Origin: Nocardia harenae NBRC 108248
GTDB taxonomy: Bacteria; Actinomycetota; Actinomycetes; Mycobacteriales; Mycobacteriaceae
Direction of reading: 5' to 3'
Length of the DNA: 64,000 bases
Assembly: GCF_001612885.1 (NCBI RefSeq)
Contig: NZ_BDBH01000001.1
Span: forward strand, 248,001-312,000
Shown here piece by piece: positions 61,352-64,000 of this stretch (position 1 is the stretch's first letter; each line of letters begins with the position of its first letter). The position numbers and the translations under genes are program-made. The notes under the pieces were generated by a model. It searched no databases. It had not been told where the DNA came from and saw only the letters and a list, made by a program, of their open reading frames with translations.

Positions 61352-61771
61352 TTAGAATTTCAACCCACCTTCACGAGCGGCGTCCGCCAGCGCGGCGATC
61401 CGGCCGTGGTAGTCGTGGCCACCGCGGTCGAACACCACGGCCTCCACGCCCGCGGCCTTCGCACGCTCCGCGATCAGCTGGCCGACCTTCACGCCCTTGG
61501 CGGTCTTGTCGCCCTCCAGGCCGCGCACGTCCGCCTCGATGGTCGAGGCCGAGGCGATGGTCTTGCCGATCGAGTCGTCCACCAGCTGCACGTGCAGGTG
61601 CCGCGCGGAGCGGTGCACGATCAGGCGCGGGCGCTCGGTGGTGCCCGCGAGCTTCTTGCGCAGCCGGAAGTGGCGGCGGGTCTTCGAGAGCCGACGCCGG
61701 GTCGACACATCCTTGCCGAGCGGGATCCGCTTGGCCTGCTTCCGCTCCTGGCTTGCCGTTGTCTTAGCCAT
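61352..61771 (-). CDS. rplR: 50S ribosomal protein L18
   Basis: A 139-residue 5S-rRNA-binding protein. Core segments are [39 protein letters not shown] and [28 protein letters not shown]. The basic N-terminal arm is somewhat longer than in many bacteria. ATG 61771 lies two bases after the rplF stop, preferred over the slightly earlier frame start because it gives [10 protein letters not shown]. Confidence 0.96.
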   Translation of the reverse strand: MAKTTASQERKQAKRIPLGKDVSTRRRLSKTRRHFRLRKKLAGTTERPRLIVHRSARHLHVQLVDDSIGKTIASASTIEADVRGLEGDKTAKGVKVGQLIAERAKAAGVEAVVFDRGGHDYHGRIAALADAAREGGLKF

Positions 61772-61773
61772 GA

Positions 61774-62313
61774 TCACTTACCCGTCTTTCCGACCTTGCG
61801 GCGCACGACCTCGCCGGCGTAGCGGATGCCCTTGCCCTTGTACGGGTCGGGCTTGCGCAGACCGTGGATGACCGCCGAAATCTGGCCGACCTTCTGCTTG
61901 TCGATTCCCGAGACCGAGAACTTGGTAGGCGTCTCCACCGCGAAGGTGATGCCCTCCGGGGCCTCCACCGGCACCGGGTGGCTGTAGCCGAGGGCGAACT
62001 CGAGGTTCGAGCCCTTCGCCGCCACGCGGTAGCCGACGCCGAAGATCTCCATCTTCTTCTCGTACCCCTGGGTCACGCCGGTGATCATGTTCGAGATCAG
62101 CGTGCGGGTGAGGCCGTGCAGCGAGCGGTTGCGCCGCTCGTCGTCCGGGCGGGCGACCTCGAGCTGGCCGTCCTCGCCGCGGGTCACGGTGATGGGCTCG
62201 GCGACGGTGTGCGACAGGGTGCCCTTGGGCCCCTTCACCGAGACGACCTGGCCGTCGACGGTGATATCGACCCCGGCCGGGATTGCGATGGGCTTCTTGC
62301 CGATACGCGACAT
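61774..62313 (-). CDS. rplF: 50S ribosomal protein L6
   Basis: A 179-residue large-subunit protein near the GTPase centre: [16 protein letters not shown] at the start, [22 protein letters not shown] in the middle and the conserved C-terminal [16 protein letters not shown]. Length is normal. It sits 13 bp after rpsH in the usual spc order. Confidence 0.97.
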   Translation of the reverse strand: MSRIGKKPIAIPAGVDITVDGQVVSVKGPKGTLSHTVAEPITVTRGEDGQLEVARPDDERRNRSLHGLTRTLISNMITGVTQGYEKKMEIFGVGYRVAAKGSNLEFALGYSHPVPVEAPEGITFAVETPTKFSVSGIDKQKVGQISAVIHGLRKPDPYKGKGIRYAGEVVRRKVGKTGK

Positions 62314-62326
62314 GTCTCTGCCTCCC

Positions 62327-62725
62327 TTACCAGACGTAGGCGAGGACTTCGCCGCCCACGCGCTGCTGTGCCGCTTGCCGGTCCGTCAGCAGGCCGGAGG
62401 ACGTGGAGATGATCGCCACGCCGAGGCCGCCCAGGACCTTGGGCAGGTTGGTGGATTTCGCGTACACGCGCAGACCGGGCTTGGAGACCCGGCGCACCCC
62501 GGCGAGGCTGCGCTCGCGGGAGGGCCCGTACTTGAGGTCGACGATCAGGGTCTTGCCCACCGTCGCGTCCTCGGTGCGGTAGTCGGAGATGTAGCCCTCG
62601 CGCTTGAGGATCTCGGCGATATTCGCCTTGAGCTTCGAGTGCGGAGCCTTCACCTGATCGTGGTACGCCGAGTTGGCGTTGCGCAGACGGGTCAGGAAGT
62701 CTGCGATCGGATCGGTCATGGTCAT
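62327..62725 (-). CDS. rpsH: 30S ribosomal protein S8
   Basis: A 132-residue small-subunit protein binding 16S rRNA helix 21; in enterobacteria S8 also represses the spc operon. [14 protein letters not shown] opens it, and [26 protein letters not shown] closes it in canonical form. ATG 62725 or ATG 62719 may be used; the former matches the actinobacterial MTMTDP start. It is the first gene of this unit: rpsN and rplE, its usual upstream neighbours, are absent from the adjoining DNA. Confidence 0.97.
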   Translation of the reverse strand: MTMTDPIADFLTRLRNANSAYHDQVKAPHSKLKANIAEILKREGYISDYRTEDATVGKTLIVDLKYGPSRERSLAGVRRVSKPGLRVYAKSTNLPKVLGGLGVAIISTSSGLLTDRQAAQQRVGGEVLAYVW

Positions 62726-62891
62726 GGTTAGACCTCGACACCTTTCTCGCCGCGGTTCCCATGCAACGCCCGCTCACGCGGACCGTGGGCCTACGACAAT
62801 TCGGCTGGTCCGGTCGGCACTTGCCGGCCGGGTGAGTTCTCGCCACCGGGTGCGCACACGGAAGACATGGCTGTGCCCAGGCAACCGCTCT

Positions 62892-62919
62892 AGTGTAAGG
62901 GCGCGTTTTGCCTGGACAA
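62892..62919 (-). promoter_or_regulatory. Candidate promoter of the rpsH-rplF-rplR-rpsE-rpmD-rplO unit
   Basis: On the minus strand TTGTCC (62919-62914) and TACACT (62897-62892) are separated by a 16-bp spacer. The start point would give a leader of about 165 nt before rpsH, long enough for regulatory structure. A local promoter is needed because the upstream ribosomal genes are not adjacent. Confidence 0.45.
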
Positions 62920-62950
62920 AATCGGGTCGCCTCCGCCCTAGAATCGATCC

Positions 62951-63604
62951 ATGGCGCTGGCACCCGTCGATCGGCCCGATCTTCCCGAGTTCATGACCTG
63001 GGAAGAGCTGGAGCGGCTTCCCGAGGAGATCGCGGCGCGGATCGAGTTGTGGGAGGGGCGGGTGGTGTGGTTGCGGCGGGGGCCCGCCGAGCACCAGGAG
63101 TTCACCAACCTCATGTGGAGCGGCCTGCGCCGGTGCGCGCGCGAGTACATGGACCGCGAACCGGAACAGTGCTGGCGCGTGCACACCGAGACGAACATCT
63201 TCTTCGGCCCGACGGGGAAGTCCGACTTCGTCACGCCGGATTTCCTGATCCACGAGTGCCTCCCCGAGCCCTACCAGGACGTCCGGGCACACCAGGTACT
63301 GCTGGTCGGCGAAGTTCTCTCGCCCGCCAACTCGCACAGTGACCGGGAAGGCAAGAAGGCGCGGTACGCCAGGGCCGGGATCCCCTGGTACTGGGAGGTC
63401 GCCCTGAAACCGCACGAGAGCGCCATCGCCACGGTGGATGCCCACGTCCTGGAGACCGGGCACGGACGGCTGCCCACTGGTGTGCACCCGCTCTACCCGG
63501 CCAACTACGTGCCCGCCGGCCGCTGGATACCCGCCGATTCCGACGCCGTCAGCACCGACTTTCCCTTCCCGATTCGCATCCCCTGGACCGACCTGCAGTT
63601 CTGA
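62951..63604 (+). CDS. Uma2-family endonuclease-like protein
   Basis: A 217-residue PD-(D/E)xK nuclease-like protein of the Uma2 family. The start FMTWEELERLPEEIAARIELWEGRVV is typical. The putative active site comprises Asp97 in TPDFLI, Glu121 in LVGEVLSP and Lys135/136 in REGKKARYARAGI, so it looks catalytically intact. Uma2 proteins are common in Nocardia and Streptomyces; their substrate is unknown. The gene is divergent from rpsH and interrupts the ribosomal protein neighbourhood. ATG 62951 is the only good start. Confidence 0.85.
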   Translation: MALAPVDRPDLPEFMTWEELERLPEEIAARIELWEGRVVWLRRGPAEHQEFTNLMWSGLRRCAREYMDREPEQCWRVHTETNIFFGPTGKSDFVTPDFLIHECLPEPYQDVRAHQVLLVGEVLSPANSHSDREGKKARYARAGIPWYWEVALKPHESAIATVDAHVLETGHGRLPTGVHPLYPANYVPAGRWIPADSDAVSTDFPFPIRIPWTDLQF

Positions 63605-63614
63605 CCAGCGGCGC

Positions 63615-64000
63615 TCACATCCCGCGCTGCTCGGTGATCGCCAGGCAGAGCTCGTCGATCATGGCCTCGCGCACGTGCGGGAGCGTGATCACGTGCGCCC
63701 GGTCGCCCTCGGTGGCCAGGTGGTAGCGGCGGCAGACGGCATCGGCGGGGCGGTCGAAGACGACGGTGACCGAGGCGGGGTGGCGCAGCGGGTGGGTGCC
63801 CGCGGCGGCGAGGGCGCGCTCGGCGTAGGCGGCGGTGGCGAGGGCGGTGTGCGCATCCGCCTCCAGGCCGGAGAGCCCCTTGCCCGCGAGGGCGTACCAG
63901 AGCAGGACTGCGGCCAGGCCGGAGCGGGAGCAGCCGAGGGTGGCGTCGGTGGCGCCGACGTAGTCGCCCTCGACGGCGGTGTGCACCAGGCCGGCGCGGC
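63615..64000 (-). CDS. PLP-dependent (group II, histidine decarboxylase-like) decarboxylase, C-terminal part
   Basis: The frame is open to the right edge of the window, so the N-terminal and PLP-lysine regions are missing. The visible ~127 residues include DYVGATDATLGCSRSGLAAVLLWYALAGKG, the post-active-site segment typical of bacterial histidine decarboxylase-like enzymes, then SVTVVFDRPADAVCRRYHL and ITLPHVREAMIDELCLAI at the end. I assign the fold class with fair confidence but not the substrate. It converges on the Uma2 gene. Confidence 0.65.
   Translation of the reverse strand, partial: RAGLVHTAVEGDYVGATDATLGCSRSGLAAVLLWYALAGKGLSGLEADAHTALATAAYAERALAAAGTHPLRHPASVTVVFDRPADAVCRRYHLATEGDRAHVITLPHVREAMIDELCLAITEQRGM

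Overview
The DNA is very GC-rich, with strong third-position GC bias. It carries a complete PE/PPE/EspG-containing type VII secretion (ESX) gene set beside an actinobacterial map-adk-secY / ribosomal-protein cluster. This points to a mycolic-acid actinomycete, most likely Nocardia or a close relative. That assignment is an inference from gene content; no rRNA or other taxonomic marker is present.

Layout. (1) 1-4.8 kb, mixed accessory genes: the 3' end of a MinD/ParA-like ATPase, three tandem 61-bp palindromes, a DUF4254 gene, a GntR-GNAT pair, a Nudix hydrolase, a second GntR regulator flanked by TTGTCTAG/CTAGACAA-type operator sites, and an N-terminally truncated CYTH-domain remnant. (2) 4.8-22.4 kb, the ESX core: eccC, mycP and eccD (-), eccA (+), eccB (-) and eccE (+). 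These are followed on the minus strand by an Esx pair, espG, PPE, PE, an Ala/Gly-rich secreted-type protein, an EspC-like protein and a YbaB-like protein. Having eccA, PE/PPE and EspG together makes it ESX-3-like rather than ESX-4-like. (3) 22.4-28.8 kb: a small EspH-like gene, a second EspG, a large Gly-rich PPE/EspB-like substrate, and two paralogous genes proposed as immunity or partner proteins. (4) 28.9-51.9 kb: a WXG100 - YbaB-like - giant effector operon. The giant gene is one uninterrupted 22.1-kb frame encoding 7,377 aa, with a CpnT-like N-terminus, two papain-fold glutamine-deamidase domains with intact Cys-His-Asp, two HExxH metallopeptidase-like domains plus a decayed copy, and an internal duplication of thousands of residues. 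(5) 52-57 kb: a divergent TPR gene, dtd, and a second EspG + Gly-rich substrate module paralogous to the one in region 3. (6) 57-64 kb: map, adk and secY as one coupled unit. A strong hairpin separates them from rplO, rpmD, rpsE, rplR, rplF and rpsH. A Uma2-type nuclease gene and the 3' part of a PLP-dependent decarboxylase gene then follow at the place where rpsN would be expected.

How it fits together. EccB/C/D/E form the membrane machine, MycP the protease and EccA the cytosolic AAA+ ATPase. EspG proteins would act as chaperones for the PE/PPE-like substrates. The WXG100/YbaB/giant-protein operon looks like a cargo module of this system, comparable in logic to the mycobacterial esxF-esxE-cpnT-ift operon but built around a giant multi-enzyme protein. 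The flanking EspG/substrate duplications and the tandem immunity-like genes suggest a polymorphic-toxin island. Secretion, toxicity and immunity are inferences from architecture and have not been shown.
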